From: Paractinoplanes aksuensis | GTDB taxonomy: Bacteria; Actinomycetota; Actinomycetes; Mycobacteriales; Micromonosporaceae | DNA: 64,000 nucleotides | Assembly: GCF_024137025.1 (NCBI RefSeq) | Contig: NZ_JAMYJR010000037.1 | Coordinates: 1 to 64,000 of the forward strand | Reading direction: 5' to 3' | Shown: positions 1 to 11,931 of the stretch, one piece after another | Numbering within the stretch: the stretch's first letter is position 1 | Layout of the letters: each line of letters begins with the position of its first letter | Notes under the pieces: generated by a model | Databases searched by the model: none | Told to the model about the DNA's origin: nothing | What the model saw: only the letters and a program-made list of their open reading frames with translations | Made by a program: the position numbers and the translations under genes

Positions 1-9
1 GGAGCGCCC

Positions 10-426
10 GTGATTGCCATCGCCGAGGTTCTCGACACTCCGCTCGACCTGGCCGCCCACGAGAAGGCGGTGGCCGACCCGCGGGCCGGGGCCGTCGTGT
101 CGTTCCAGGGCGTGGTGCGCGACCACGACGACGGCCGCGGCGTGACCCTGCTCGAGTACGAGGGCCACCCCAGCGCGGCCGCCGTGCTGCGCGAGGTCGC
201 GGCCGAGATCGCGGCCGACCCCGACGTCTACGCCGTCGCCGTCTCGCACCGGATCGGCACGCTGGCGATCGGGGACGTCGCGCTGGTGGCCACGGTCAGC
301 ACGGCCCACCGGGCGGCGGCGTTCGCGGCCTGCGCCCGGCTGGTCGACGAGGCCAAGGCCCGGCTGCCGATCTGGAAGCGCCAGGTGTTCGCCGACGGCA
401 CCGAGGAATGGGTCAACTGCCCCTAG
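10..426 (+). CDS. moaE: molybdopterin synthase catalytic subunit MoaE
   Basis: This 138-residue protein is full length for MoaE, the large subunit of molybdopterin synthase. With MoaD it inserts two sulfurs into cyclic pyranopterin monophosphate in the cytoplasm. Recognisable family stretches are VSFQGVVRDHDDGRGV near residues 30-45, LEYEGHP near 50, VSHRIGTLAIGD near 79-90, and the C-terminal PIWKRQ with the conserved lysine near 122-127. The start is GTG at position 10 with GGAG at the very edge of the window. Its 3' end overlaps the converging mannosyltransferase-like gene by 14 bases. moaD and moaA lie 9 kb away, so the pathway is split in this genome. Confidence 0.95.
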   Translation: MIAIAEVLDTPLDLAAHEKAVADPRAGAVVSFQGVVRDHDDGRGVTLLEYEGHPSAAAVLREVAAEIAADPDVYAVAVSHRIGTLAIGDVALVATVSTAHRAAAFAACARLVDEAKARLPIWKRQVFADGTEEWVNCP

Positions 427-1648
427 GCCCGGGGATGGCCGGCACCCGCGCGGGCCCGGCCGGTCGGCGCACCGGCGTCCGGACCGGCACCACCGCGGGT
501 CGCCACGGCAGCGCGTTCATCAGGACAATCACGGTGAAGGCGTACGCGTTCCAGCCGATCGTCCACTCTGGAGGAACCAGGACGAGCAAGTAGATGGCAG
601 CGGCCCCCGCCGCATAGCCGGCCCCGGTGAACCGTCGCGGCCGTGGCCGCCGCCGGACCCGCAACCGGGCCGCCGCGTCGACCAGGATCAGCACCGCCGG
701 CAGCACCCAGACCAACTCATGGCTGGTCGTCACCGGTGCGATCGCCGCCCCGGTCAGCCCGACCAGGGTGAACGCCGCGATCTCGTCACCGTCGGCATGC
801 GCCGCTCGGGCCCGGATGAGACCCACCGCCAGCAGGAGCGCCGCGAACGACAGCCAGACCAGCACCGGGGTGCTGGTCGAGTCGTAGAGGCGGGCCAGCA
901 GACCGGCGAGCGACTGGTTGGCCGGGTCGCCGATCGTCCGGGTGCGGTCGACGAGCGGGACGAGGAACCCGCGCGGGTCGACGAGCAGCCCGGCCAGCGT
1001 CAGCGTGACCGCCGTTCCGGTCGCGATCAGGGCTGGTCGCCACCGCCGGATGACGAGCAGGTACAGGATGAACAGGGCCGGGCCGACGGCCAGGGCGGTC
1101 GCGATCCCGATGCCGGCGCCGCCCCAGGCCCCGGTCGACCACCAGCGCCGCAGCAGGTCGAAGCGGCCGCGTGGGGGACCGGAGGCGGCCGGGCCGGGCC
1201 ACCAGGCCGCTCGTCGGCGGGCCCAGGCCGCGCGGCGCAGGGCCACCACGTCCGCCACGATCAGGCCGAAGACCACCACATCGAGGTGTCCCAGGCCGAG
1301 GGCCGCGCGGACCGGCTCGGCCAGCAGGGCCAGGACGGCCGCCACCAGCGCGGCCGGGCCCCGGGAGCGTCCGTACCGGCGGGCCACCGGGCCGGCCAGG
1401 GCGAACGCGGCCAGCACGAGGGCGGCCAGGCCGACCAGGGCGAGCAGCCAGGCCGCCATCGGGACCGGGAGCGCGGACAGCGGAGCCAGCAGAGCAGCCG
1501 TCGACGGAGGATGGTCGGACGGCTCGGCCGGGAGCGCCTGACCCCCGTACGCCTGAAGGAACCACCCGACCGCCCACAGTGCCCCCAGGCACCCGAGCCC
1601 GACCACCGCGGACCTGTGATTCCGCATGTACTGCCCCAACGCCGGCAT
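413..1648 (-). CDS. GT87/DUF2029-type polytopic mannosyltransferase-like protein
   Basis: This is a polytopic membrane protein of about 411 residues with roughly nine or ten hydrophobic helices. The pattern LGLGHLDVVVFGL, then TALAVGPALFILYLL, then GDPANQSLAG, then TTSHELVWVLP is the layout of actinobacterial glycosyltransferase family 87 (DUF2029) enzymes, which use polyprenyl-phosphate mannose on the outer face of the membrane. The acceptor cannot be told from sequence. I chose the ATG at 1648 because it has a G-rich stretch 7 bases upstream; an ATG at 1702 gives 18 more charged, non-conserved-looking residues, and 1627 is also possible. It stands alone, converging on moaE. Confidence 0.75.
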   Translation of the reverse strand: MPALGQYMRNHRSAVVGLGCLGALWAVGWFLQAYGGQALPAEPSDHPPSTAALLAPLSALPVPMAAWLLALVGLAALVLAAFALAGPVARRYGRSRGPAALVAAVLALLAEPVRAALGLGHLDVVVFGLIVADVVALRRAAWARRRAAWWPGPAASGPPRGRFDLLRRWWSTGAWGGAGIGIATALAVGPALFILYLLVIRRWRPALIATGTAVTLTLAGLLVDPRGFLVPLVDRTRTIGDPANQSLAGLLARLYDSTSTPVLVWLSFAALLLAVGLIRARAAHADGDEIAAFTLVGLTGAAIAPVTTSHELVWVLPAVLILVDAAARLRVRRRPRPRRFTGAGYAAGAAAIYLLVLVPPEWTIGWNAYAFTVIVLMNALPWRPAVVPVRTPVRRPAGPARVPAIPGPRGS

Positions 1649-1806
1649 GGCGCGACCCCCGTCGCTCTCGTCCTCCGGGCACGGCGGAGCCATGCCGGCC
1701 ACGAAGCCGGAGAGCGGCGTCGAGGCGGGACGGGCCGCAGCCTAGAAGGCGCAGGCCAGTAGCGCGGCCCCTCGTCCGCTTTAACGCAAAGATCGCAAGG
1801 AGGTTG

Positions 1807-2370
1807 TTAGCCGGGCAATCTGCGCGCGGCGGCCGCGCTCATCGCGGCGATCTTGGCCTCGCGCTTGGCCGTGCGGACGGCCCGCTTGACCGAACGCCGG
1901 GACCGCTCGATCGAGTGCTGCGAGCGGTCGACGGCGTGGCTCGCGCGGTAGCCGAGACCGGGCCGCCCTTCGGTGTCGACCGCGGCCAGCAGCAGACCGC
2001 CGAGCAGGCCGAGGTTCTTGAGGAAGTGGCCCTGCTGCTCCTTGGAGTCGGGACGCGAACGGTCCCAGAACGGGTGCTCGGCGATCGTGGCCGGCACCAG
2101 GTTGGCCGCCAGCACGAGCGCGGCGGGCCGGGTGAAGTGGCCCGTGGCCAGGGCGAGCCCGGCGATGACGTCGCTGGCGCCCTGGATGCGGACAAGCGTG
2201 CGGGTGTCGGTCGGGATGCGGGGGTCGACCTTTTCCAGGAACGGCTTGAGCGGCTCGGCGACCCGGGCCGCGGGCTCCTCGAACGCCTCGGGCTTCAGTA
2301 GGGACCGGACCCCCTGGACGACGAAGATCGACGCGAGCATCGCGCGGGCGGCAGTGCGTACGGGCTTCAT
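1807..2370 (-). CDS. DoxX family membrane protein
   Basis: This 187-residue protein resembles DoxX/DoxD-type small membrane proteins. It opens with an amphipathic helix and the FVVQGVRSLLKPE motif, followed by hydrophobic helices around residues 65-85 (IQGASDVIAGLALATG), 85-105 and 120-140. The last 45 residues are highly basic (RSRRSVKRAVRTAKREAK) and probably cytoplasmic. Members act in membrane-linked redox or oxidative-stress responses, but the exact role is not known. The start is ATG at 2370, preceded by a TATAAC hexamer 8 bases upstream and no clear ribosome-binding site. It has no obvious operon partner. Confidence 0.75.
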   Translation of the reverse strand: MKPVRTAARAMLASIFVVQGVRSLLKPEAFEEPAARVAEPLKPFLEKVDPRIPTDTRTLVRIQGASDVIAGLALATGHFTRPAALVLAANLVPATIAEHPFWDRSRPDSKEQQGHFLKNLGLLGGLLLAAVDTEGRPGLGYRASHAVDRSQHSIERSRRSVKRAVRTAKREAKIAAMSAAAARRLPG

Positions 2371-2399
2371 GTCTATGGGTTATACCCGTCCGGCGCGGA

Positions 2400-3611
2400 T
2401 CACACCGGCTGTGTGCGCAGGTAACGGCCGAAATGCGGCACGGTGAAAGCGACCGTGCCACGCTCCCCCGAGTAGATGAGGCCCTTCTTGATCAGCGCGT
2501 CGCGGGCCGGCGAGAGGCTGGCCGGTCGGCGGCCCAGGGCGGTGGCGATGTCGGCGGTGGGCACGGCCGCGTCCATGTCGTTGCCGGTGTCGCCCTCGCC
2601 CGAGAGCACGGCCATGGCCCGCATGTATTCGCGCTCGGCCGGGGTGGCCCGCTCGAACCGGGAGCCGAAGAAGCCCACGGCCAGTTCGGCCTCGGCCTCG
2701 GGGGCGGCCACGCGGACGTCGGCGTCGGTCACCGGGGACTGCGGCGCGTGGTCCCAGGTCGCCTTCCCGTACGCCTGCACGAAGTACGGATACCCGCCGG
2801 ACTTCTCGTACAGCAGGTCGAGCGCCTTCGCCTCGTACTCCACCTCTTCCCGCGCGGCCGGCGCACAGAGCGCGAGGTCGGCCGCGACCCGGTCGAGCCG
2901 GTCGATGCGCTGGTAGCGGAAGAGCCGCTCCGAATACGACTTGGCCGCCGACAGCACCGCCGGCAGGTGCGGCAGCCCGGCCCCGACCACGATCAGCGGC
3001 GCCCCCAGCTGGGACAACTCGTGGCAGGCGGCGCACAGCGCGGAGACGTCGGCCGGACCCAGGTCTTGCATCTCGTCGATGAACAGCGCGATGCCGGTGC
3101 CGACGTCGGTGGCGAGCGAGGCGGCGTCGGTGAACAACTCGACCAGGTCGATCTCGATGTCGCCGGAGTCGGCCCGGCCCCGGGCCGGTGGCACGTCGAT
3201 GCCGGGCGCCCAGCGGTCGCGCAGCTTGGCCGAGCTGTCGTTGGCCCGCAGCGCGAACGCCTTGAGCACGGCCAGCACGTCGTCGACCCGGTCGGGGTCG
3301 CGGTGGTGGGGCGCGAGCTCGCGGATGGCCATGTGCAGGGCGGCCGAGACCGGGCGGCGCAACGACTGGTCGGGCCGGGCCTCGATCTTGCCGGTGCCCC
3401 ACAGGCGGCCGATGGCGGCCGAGCGGAGCGTGTTGAGCAGCACGGTCTTGCCGACACCGCGCAGGCCGGTGAGCACCAGGCTGCGTTCGGGGCGGCCGCG
3501 GGCGATCCGCTCGAGCACGACGTCGAAGGCGTCGAGCTCGCGGTCACGACCGGCCAGCTCGGGTGGGCGCTGGCCGGCGCCGGGGGCGTACGGGTTCCTC
3601 ACCGGATCCAC
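2400..3611 (-). CDS. AAA/ATPase-domain protein (Orc1/Cdc6-like NTPase fold)
   Basis: This 403-residue cytoplasmic ATPase has Walker A GLRGVGKT at about residues 49-56 and Walker B IALFIDEMQD at about 174-183, so it is a P-loop NTPase of the AAA type. The C-terminal third looks like a winged-helix region (DIATALGRRPASLSPARDALIKKGLIYSGERGTVAFTVP, shown here only in part by its positions near 340-395). Such proteins are common singletons in actinomycetes and their targets are unknown. I place the start at GTG 3611: TACGGT lies 7 bases upstream and no ribosome-binding site is present, fitting a leaderless mRNA. A longer frame to 3662 would run through the CTAG operator array. That array covers the -22 to -49 region of this promoter. 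Confidence 0.7.
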   Translation of the reverse strand: MDPVRNPYAPGAGQRPPELAGRDRELDAFDVVLERIARGRPERSLVLTGLRGVGKTVLLNTLRSAAIGRLWGTGKIEARPDQSLRRPVSAALHMAIRELAPHHRDPDRVDDVLAVLKAFALRANDSSAKLRDRWAPGIDVPPARGRADSGDIEIDLVELFTDAASLATDVGTGIALFIDEMQDLGPADVSALCAACHELSQLGAPLIVVGAGLPHLPAVLSAAKSYSERLFRYQRIDRLDRVAADLALCAPAAREEVEYEAKALDLLYEKSGGYPYFVQAYGKATWDHAPQSPVTDADVRVAAPEAEAELAVGFFGSRFERATPAEREYMRAMAVLSGEGDTGNDMDAAVPTADIATALGRRPASLSPARDALIKKGLIYSGERGTVAFTVPHFGRYLRTQPV

Positions 3612-3632
3612 GCATTGCACCGTATCGGGTCG

Positions 3633-3736
3633 TCTAGCGAAATGGCTAGAGTCCGCTAGCAAGACCTCGCGAGGGGAGTCGAGGGCGGTCTACCGGTCTC
3701 TAGCAATAGAGCTAGAAAGGGCTAGAGCGAGCTAGG
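3633..3736. promoter_or_regulatory. phased CTAG operator array upstream of the AAA ATPase gene
   Basis: Seven CTAG tetramers, a rare word in GC-rich actinomycete DNA, start at 3634, 3646, 3656, 3700, 3712, 3722 and 3732. Spacings within each cluster are 12, 10, then 12, 10, 10 bases, so all sites face the same side of the helix. Each cluster begins with the same inverted repeat, TCTAGC-N6-GCTAGA (3633-3650 and 3699-3716). Relative to the proposed leaderless start at 3611 the first cluster covers about -22 to -49 and the second about -88 to -125. The last CTAG overlaps the stop codon of the upstream lppU-like gene. The binding protein is unknown. Confidence 0.6.
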
Positions 3737-4391
3737 AGGCCCGGTGCTCCTTGAGGCACAGCACGAAGTCGAGGTCGTCGAGCGGGCTGTCGTAGAAGAA
3801 CCACTTCGTGTAGCCGGTGACCTTCGAGCACTTGCGCTCGGCGTCCTTCTCGCCCGTGGTCTTGCCCTTGATCCGCTCGAGCACCTCGTAGGAGCCGCTC
3901 ACACAGACCGTGGCCCGCATGTTGGGCTCGCCGTCGGTGCCCTCGTTGACCACGCAGTCGCCTTTTTTCACATAGAAGCGGGCGTCCTCGCTGCCCTGCG
4001 GGGCCGGGCCGGCGACCGGGGTGGTGGCCGACGGGTCGGGCGCGGCCTGCTTGTCCTTGTTCTGGTTGCGCTCGTTGAGCAGCCACGCCGTCGCGCCCAG
4101 GCCGACCACGATGAGCAGCCCCAGCGTCACCACCAGGGCGATGATCGGGGTGTTGCGTTTGGGCGGGGGCGGCGGCTGTCTGTCCCAGGAGGACTCGTGG
4201 GCGACCGGGCTCATGGGCGCGGAGTGGTAACTCACCGGCTGCTGCGGGATCGACGGCGGGTGACCGCCCCAGGAGGGCTGGTCGGACACGGGAGCGCCGT
4301 GATCACCCCAGGGGTCGGCCGGCTCCGCATACGGCTCGTCGGAGCTCCCGTGCGACCACGGTGGGCCGGAGTACGGGCCGTTCTGGGACAT
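3732..4391 (-). CDS. LppU/SCO3897-type single-pass membrane protein
   Basis: This 219-residue protein has a Pro/Ser/His-rich cytoplasmic N-terminus (about 1-90), one transmembrane helix (PIIALVVTLGLLIVVGLGAT, roughly 98-118), and an extracellular domain with four cysteines in the pattern KKGDCV, ATVCV, AERKCS, FVLCLK. That Cys-bearing domain matches the actinobacterial LppU/SCO3897 family, whose function is unknown. The start is ATG at 4391 with GGAGG 6 bases upstream; a longer open frame reaches further but lacks support. The gene lies directly upstream of, and in the same direction as, the AAA ATPase, but the CTAG array between them suggests separate control. Confidence 0.75.
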   Translation of the reverse strand: MSQNGPYSGPPWSHGSSDEPYAEPADPWGDHGAPVSDQPSWGGHPPSIPQQPVSYHSAPMSPVAHESSWDRQPPPPPKRNTPIIALVVTLGLLIVVGLGATAWLLNERNQNKDKQAAPDPSATTPVAGPAPQGSEDARFYVKKGDCVVNEGTDGEPNMRATVCVSGSYEVLERIKGKTTGEKDAERKCSKVTGYTKWFFYDSPLDDLDFVLCLKEHRAS

Positions 4392-4525
4392 GAGGATTTC
4401 CTCCGGAAGCGGATGACGCTGCTGCCACCGTAGCGTGCGGGGCCGACACAAACCCGGACGGAATCGCCGCTGGTGTCGGTAACACGACCTGCGCACCGCT
4501 CGTCCGGCTACTACGGTGCCGATCC

Positions 4526-5117
4526 GTGTCCGTACCCCTGGTGATTCTCGCCGCCGTCTTCGGCGGTTCCGCGACCGCGTTCCTGCCCCGCCTCGCCCGT
4601 CAGTGGGCCGCCCCCGCCCATGACCGGCGTTTTGTGTACGCGATGACGACGCTCTCCGGCGCGGCCGCGAGCACCTTGCTGGCCGCCACCCTCGGCCCGT
4701 CGCCGCTGCTGCCGGTGCTGCTGCTCGCGGTGGTCCCTGGTCTGCTGCTGGCCCTGATCGACCTGCGCTGCCTGCGACTGCCGGACCGGGTGGTCGGCGC
4801 CCTGGCGATCGTTCCCGTGCCACCCCTGGCGGTGCTACGACCCGAGCGCCTGGGATCAGCGCTCCTGGGCGGGGCGCTGGTCCTCACGACGTACCTGGTG
4901 ATCGCCCTGCTGCCGGGCCGGGGACTCGGGCTGGGCGACGTCAAGCTGGCCGCGGTGCTGGCGACGATCCTCGGCTTCCTCGGTTGGCCCGCGGTCCTGG
5001 CCGGACTGGTCGTGCCACACCTGATCAACGGGCCCATCGCGTTGGCCCTGCTGCTGGCCCGGCGCGGCCGCCCGCTCCCGTTCGGCCCGGCACTGCTGGC
5101 CGGCGCCCTGATCGCCG

Positions 5118-5131
<14 letters not shown>
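4526..5131 (+). CDS. A24-family prepilin peptidase, short form
   Basis: This 201-residue polytopic protein carries both aspartate motifs of type IV prepilin (A24) peptidases: ALIDLRCLRLPD near residues 72-83 and GLGLGDVKL near 134-142. Such enzymes cut leader peptides from type IV pilins, Tad/Flp pilins or competence pseudopilins at the inner side of the membrane. It lacks the N-terminal methyltransferase domain of PilD, as is usual for actinobacterial short forms. No pilin or secretion ATPase gene is in this window. The start is GTG at 4526 with TACGGT 8 bases upstream and no ribosome-binding site, so it is probably leaderless. Its end overlaps the converging helicase gene by 14 bases. Confidence 0.85.
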
Positions 5132-8252
<3,121 letters not shown>

Positions 8253-8327
8253 CCTGTCACGCCCTCCACCGCTCGCACGAATCGCCACGCTTGACGAACT
8301 TACGGATCTTGATGCCTCCGGGCGCGC

Positions 8328-9542
8328 TTATTTCGTACGCAGCTCCAGCACGCTCACCTGAGGCGGCGCCCCGACCCGGACCGGCGGCCCCCAGAAACCG
8401 GCACCATTCGTGACATAGACCGGCACACCGTCGACCTTGCCCAGCCCCGAAACGACCGGTTGTTCCAGCTTGACCAGCAGGTTGAAGGGTGCCATCTGGC
8501 CGCCGTGGGTATGACCGGAAACTTGAAGATCAACCCCGAACGGGGCCGCGTCGCGGGCGGCGATCGGCTGGTGGGCCATGAGCACGACCGGCCGAGCCTG
8601 ATCGCGGTCGCCGAGCGCTTTCGCGAAGTCGGGTGGGTCACCCGCGTCGGCCCCGCCCAGGTCGTTGACGCCGGCCAGGTCGAGGCCGCCGAGTTCGAGG
8701 CGCTCGTTGCGCAGCGGCCGGATGTTGAGGCGCGCGACCTCGTCGACCCACTCCTGGAAGCCCGAGTAGTACTCATGGTTCCCGGTCACGAAATACGCCC
8801 CCTGCCGCGACTGGATGTCGGCCAGCGGCGCTGCGAACCGTCCCAGTTCCGCCACGCTGCCGTCCACAAGGTCACCGACGACGCACACGATGTCCGCCTG
8901 CACCGAATTGATCACGTCGACGATCCGCCGGGCGTGATTGACGCCGGTCAGCGGCCCTAGGTGAATGTCGGAGACGACGGCCAGGCGGGTGCCGTCCAGG
9001 GCCCGGGGGAGTTTGGCCAGCGGCACCTGGACGCGGTCGATGCACGGACCGCCCAAGGCCGTCTTCACGCCGTAGCCGGTGACGCCGGCCGCGGTGAGCC
9101 CGGCGAAGATGGCCGCGCCGCGAGCCAGCACGAGCCGCCGGTCGATCCCCGGCTTGTCGTCGACCACCGGTGGTTTCTCGGCGGTCAGCACTGCCGCCGG
9201 CTCGGCCGGCGCCGGGCTGACGGTCGCGGCCGCTTTTTCCGTACGCCGCTGCGAGCGCCACGCCAGCGTCAGGGCGAGCCGGGGAATCTCGAGCACGGCC
9301 AGCGTGACCAGCAGGTAGAACATGAGCGCGATCCACAGGTAGCCCGGCCAGGCCAACCACGGAAGGGCCCCCGACCGCACACCGATCATGGTGGCCGGCG
9401 CCAGCACGGCCAGCCCGACGACGACCACGGCCCCGATCCGGCGGGCGCGCTTACCGGGCAGCGGATCCTTGACGAGCCGCTTCCACAGATAGAAATGAAT
9501 CAGGCCGATGACCACAACGATCAGCCCGACGAATACCACCAA
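8328..9542 (-). CDS. membrane-anchored metallophosphoesterase (YaeI/YkuE-like)
   Basis: This 404-residue protein has three hydrophobic helices in its first 95 residues and a further hydrophobic stretch near 144-165, then a calcineurin-like phosphoesterase domain. Metal-binding motifs are all visible: SDIHLGP, VVGDLVDGS, GNHEYYSG, LMAHQP and SGHTHGGQ. Family members such as YkuE and YaeI are dinuclear metal phosphatases tied to the membrane or cell wall, with UDP-diacylglucosamine hydrolysis known for some relatives; the substrate here is unknown. The start is GTG at 9542 with GGGGGAGG about 7 bases upstream. It is followed by a 127-base gap before moaD, in which I see no gene. Confidence 0.85.
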   Translation of the reverse strand: MVVFVGLIVVVIGLIHFYLWKRLVKDPLPGKRARRIGAVVVVGLAVLAPATMIGVRSGALPWLAWPGYLWIALMFYLLVTLAVLEIPRLALTLAWRSQRRTEKAAATVSPAPAEPAAVLTAEKPPVVDDKPGIDRRLVLARGAAIFAGLTAAGVTGYGVKTALGGPCIDRVQVPLAKLPRALDGTRLAVVSDIHLGPLTGVNHARRIVDVINSVQADIVCVVGDLVDGSVAELGRFAAPLADIQSRQGAYFVTGNHEYYSGFQEWVDEVARLNIRPLRNERLELGGLDLAGVNDLGGADAGDPPDFAKALGDRDQARPVVLMAHQPIAARDAAPFGVDLQVSGHTHGGQMAPFNLLVKLEQPVVSGLGKVDGVPVYVTNGAGFWGPPVRVGAPPQVSVLELRTK

Positions 9543-9669
9543 GACGTCCTCCCCCAGCCACTTTTCCCCGGTAAGTGTCCTGGTCCTTCCTGAGAGCAGA
9601 CTGACGAACCCCGCGATTCAGCCGCGATGGTTCCGCAGAGCGGCATCTCGGGGCCCGTGCGTCCGGGCT

Positions 9670-9918
9670 TCAGCCGCCGGCGAAGGGCGGCAGGATGTCG
9701 ACGGTCGCGCCGGTCGGTAGGGGTGCCGACTGGTCGTGGCAGGTCAGGCCGTCGACCAGGAAGCTGGCCGCCTTGAGCACCACCCCGAGCCGCTCGCCGT
9801 GCCGGTCGGTCAGCAGAACCTTCAACTCGTCGAGCGTGGCCGCGTCGACCGCCTCGTCGCGGGTGCCGTTGGCGGCCGCCCGCGCCCCGGCGAAGTAGCG
9901 AACAGTCAGGGTCGGCAA
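9670..9918 (-). CDS. moaD: molybdopterin synthase sulfur carrier subunit MoaD/ThiS family
   Basis: This 82-residue protein has the ubiquitin-like fold signature of MoaD/ThiS: LTVRYFAGARAAANG at the N-terminus, ATVDILPPFAGG at the C-terminus, ending in the Gly-Gly that becomes a thiocarboxylate. It donates sulfur to MoaE. I chose TTG at 9918 as start because GGAGG lies 6 bases upstream within the 3' end of moaA, and the moaA stop codon is only 2 bases away; longer readings overlap moaA. The pair moaA-moaD is therefore translationally coupled. A ThiS-like identity is less likely given the moaA neighbour. Confidence 0.85.
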   Translation of the reverse strand: MPTLTVRYFAGARAAANGTRDEAVDAATLDELKVLLTDRHGERLGVVLKAASFLVDGLTCHDQSAPLPTGATVDILPPFAGG

Positions 9919-9920
9919 CG

Positions 9921-10949
9921 TCAGCCTCCGATGGCGGACATGGGACGGGCCGGCTGCAGAAAGGTCGGGTCGTCGATGCCGTGGCCGGCCCGCTTGCCGC
10001 TCATGGCGACCCGCCACGCCTCGGCCACCTCGTCGTCACCGGCGTCCTCGCGCAGCAGCTTGCGCAGGTCGCTCTCCTCGGTGGCGAACAGGCAGTTGCG
10101 CACCTGGCCGTCGGCGGTGAGCCGGGTGCGGTCGCAATCGCCACAGAAAGGCCTGGTCACACTGCCGATGACCCCCACCCGGGCCGGTTCGCCGGCCGCG
10201 TCGACGTGACCGGGGACCAACCACGTCTCAGCCGGCGCTGTTCCACGTGAAACCGGGTCGGGTTGCAGATCGAACGGCGCGAGGCCGGCCAGGATCTCTT
10301 CGGCCGTGACCATCGTGTGCCTGTCCCACTGGTGCTGGGCATCGAGCGGCATCTGCTCGATGAAGCGCAGCTGATAGCCATGGTCGAGAGCGAACCGCAG
10401 CAGGGCGGGCGCCTCGTCGTCGTTGATGCCGCGCATCAGCACCGTATTGATCTTCACCGGAGTCAACCCGGCGGCGGCCGCGGCACTGAGCCCTCGCAGC
10501 ACATCGGCCAGGCGATCGCGCCGGGTCAGGGCCTGGAACCGTTCCGGGTCGAGGGTGTCGAGCGAGACGTTGATCCGGTCGAGCCCGGCGTCGCGCAATG
10601 GCGCCGCGAGCCGCTCGAGCCCGATGCCGTTGGTCGTCAGCATCAGCGTCGGTCGTGGCGCCAATCGGGCCGCCGCCTCGATGATGCCGACCAGACCCCG
10701 GCGCAGCAGCGGCTCGCCGCCGGTGAAGCGCACCTCGCGGATGCCGAGTCGCTCGACCGAGACGCGGATGAGCCGGATCACCTCGTCGTCGGTCAGTTGC
10801 TGCTCACGGGGGAGCCAGGCCAGGCCCTCCTCGGGCATGCAATAGGTGCAGCGCAGATTGCAGCGGTCGGTCAGGGACACGCGCAGATCGGTCGCCACTC
10901 GCCCGAACCGGTCGGCGAGCGGGATCACGGCCCCACCACGCATGCTCAC
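9921..10949 (-). CDS. moaA: GTP 3',8-cyclase MoaA
   Basis: This 342-residue radical-SAM enzyme performs the first step of molybdenum cofactor synthesis, turning GTP into 3',8-cyclo-7,8-dihydro-GTP. The N-terminal [4Fe-4S] motif is CNLRCTYC near residues 32-39, followed by FTGGEPLLRRGL. The C-terminal cluster cysteines are in FCGDCDRTRL and NCLF near 268-290, and the protein ends with the functional Gly-Gly tail. The start is GTG at 10949: TAGATT lies 6 bases upstream, so the transcript is likely leaderless; the ATG two codons later is less likely. It is co-transcribed with moaD. Confidence 0.95.
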   Translation of the reverse strand: MSMRGGAVIPLADRFGRVATDLRVSLTDRCNLRCTYCMPEEGLAWLPREQQLTDDEVIRLIRVSVERLGIREVRFTGGEPLLRRGLVGIIEAAARLAPRPTLMLTTNGIGLERLAAPLRDAGLDRINVSLDTLDPERFQALTRRDRLADVLRGLSAAAAAGLTPVKINTVLMRGINDDEAPALLRFALDHGYQLRFIEQMPLDAQHQWDRHTMVTAEEILAGLAPFDLQPDPVSRGTAPAETWLVPGHVDAAGEPARVGVIGSVTRPFCGDCDRTRLTADGQVRNCLFATEESDLRKLLREDAGDDEVAEAWRVAMSGKRAGHGIDDPTFLQPARPMSAIGG

Positions 10950-10996
10950 CGATCGAATCTATCCGCTGAAACCGATCTTGACCTCAACCGAATCCG

Positions 10997-11875
10997 TCAC
11001 AGCGCGCGCAGAGCCGACGAAGCGGCCGAGCGGACCGAGTGGCGGTAGCTCTCCCCGAACGCCGCCGTGTGCACGAGCAGAAGGTGCAGCTGATGCAGCG
11101 GCACGCGCTCCGGCCAGCCCGAAGCCAGCGGATAGGCCTCGTTGTAGGCGCCCAGCACCGTCGTCAGGAACGGGGCCCCGCCGAACAGGGCGAGCTCGGC
11201 CAGATCAGTTTCGCGGTGACCCCCGTGTGCGGCCGGGTCGACCAGCCAGGCCCGGCCGTCGGCGCCCCACAGCACGTTCCCCGGCCAGAGGTCGCCGTGG
11301 GTGCGGCTGGGCTCACCTTCGTCGTACGCCTCGAGACTCTGGCAAACGCTCTCGACCACCTTGACCTCGGCCGAGCTCAGGGCACCCCGATCAACTGAGA
11401 TCTTCAGGTACGGCCGGAGCCGTCGCTCGGCGAACCAGGGCCCCCAGGCGCCGGTCGTCGGGGTGTTGTCGAGCCCGAGCGGCCCGATGTACCCGTCCCA
11501 GTCGGCTCCGAACGACGCCGCGTCCGAGCGATGCAGCGCGGCCAGATCGCGTCCGAGCTGCTCGGCGCCCGCGCGGGTCGGCTCCCCGGGCTCGATCCAC
11601 TCGGTCGCGATCATCGAGGGCAGTGCGACGAGGACCTCGGGCACCGGCGCCCCCGCCTCGGCCAGCCACCGCGAACCGGACGCCTCGGCCGTGAAGAACC
11701 CCGCCGGCGCCTCACCCGTGGTCCACGTCTTGGCGAAGACCGAGGTGCCGTCGTCGAGCGTCAGCCGGCTCGCGGTCGACACGCTGCCGCCGCCCACCGG
11801 CGTCTCACGAAGGCGCTGATGGGTGAGAAATGTCGGGAGATGCTCGGGGTGCGCGCGCAAGTACGCCTGGTCCAC
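10997..11875 (-). CDS. fructosamine kinase family protein
   Basis: This 292-residue kinase-like protein fits the fructosamine/ketosamine-3-kinase family, which phosphorylates sugars bound to amines so that glycation can be reversed. The key motifs are GGGSVSTASRLTL (nucleotide loop) near 28, the catalytic THGDLWPGNVLW near 192-203, and VDPAAHGGHRETDLAELALFG (metal-binding DPA) near 210-230. The start is GTG at 11875; an AAGG 4 bases upstream is a weak ribosome-binding site. It is divergent from the GNAT gene with 56 bases between them, and lies 47 bases from moaA, which runs in the same direction with its own promoter. Confidence 0.8.
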   Translation of the reverse strand: MDQAYLRAHPEHLPTFLTHQRLRETPVGGGSVSTASRLTLDDGTSVFAKTWTTGEAPAGFFTAEASGSRWLAEAGAPVPEVLVALPSMIATEWIEPGEPTRAGAEQLGRDLAALHRSDAASFGADWDGYIGPLGLDNTPTTGAWGPWFAERRLRPYLKISVDRGALSSAEVKVVESVCQSLEAYDEGEPSRTHGDLWPGNVLWGADGRAWLVDPAAHGGHRETDLAELALFGGAPFLTTVLGAYNEAYPLASGWPERVPLHQLHLLLVHTAAFGESYRHSVRSAASSALRAL

Positions 11876-11931
11876 TGCCTTATCTTCCGCTTCGGCTTAC
11901 GCCTGTCCGAAATCGGAGTCAAAATGTCGGC

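Noticed and set aside
8253..8288. Twelve extra N-terminal residues of the EndoQ-UvrD protein
   Set aside because: ATG 8252 has a well-placed GGAGGG; the extension covers that site and adds a Gly/Arg-rich stretch without conservation expected.
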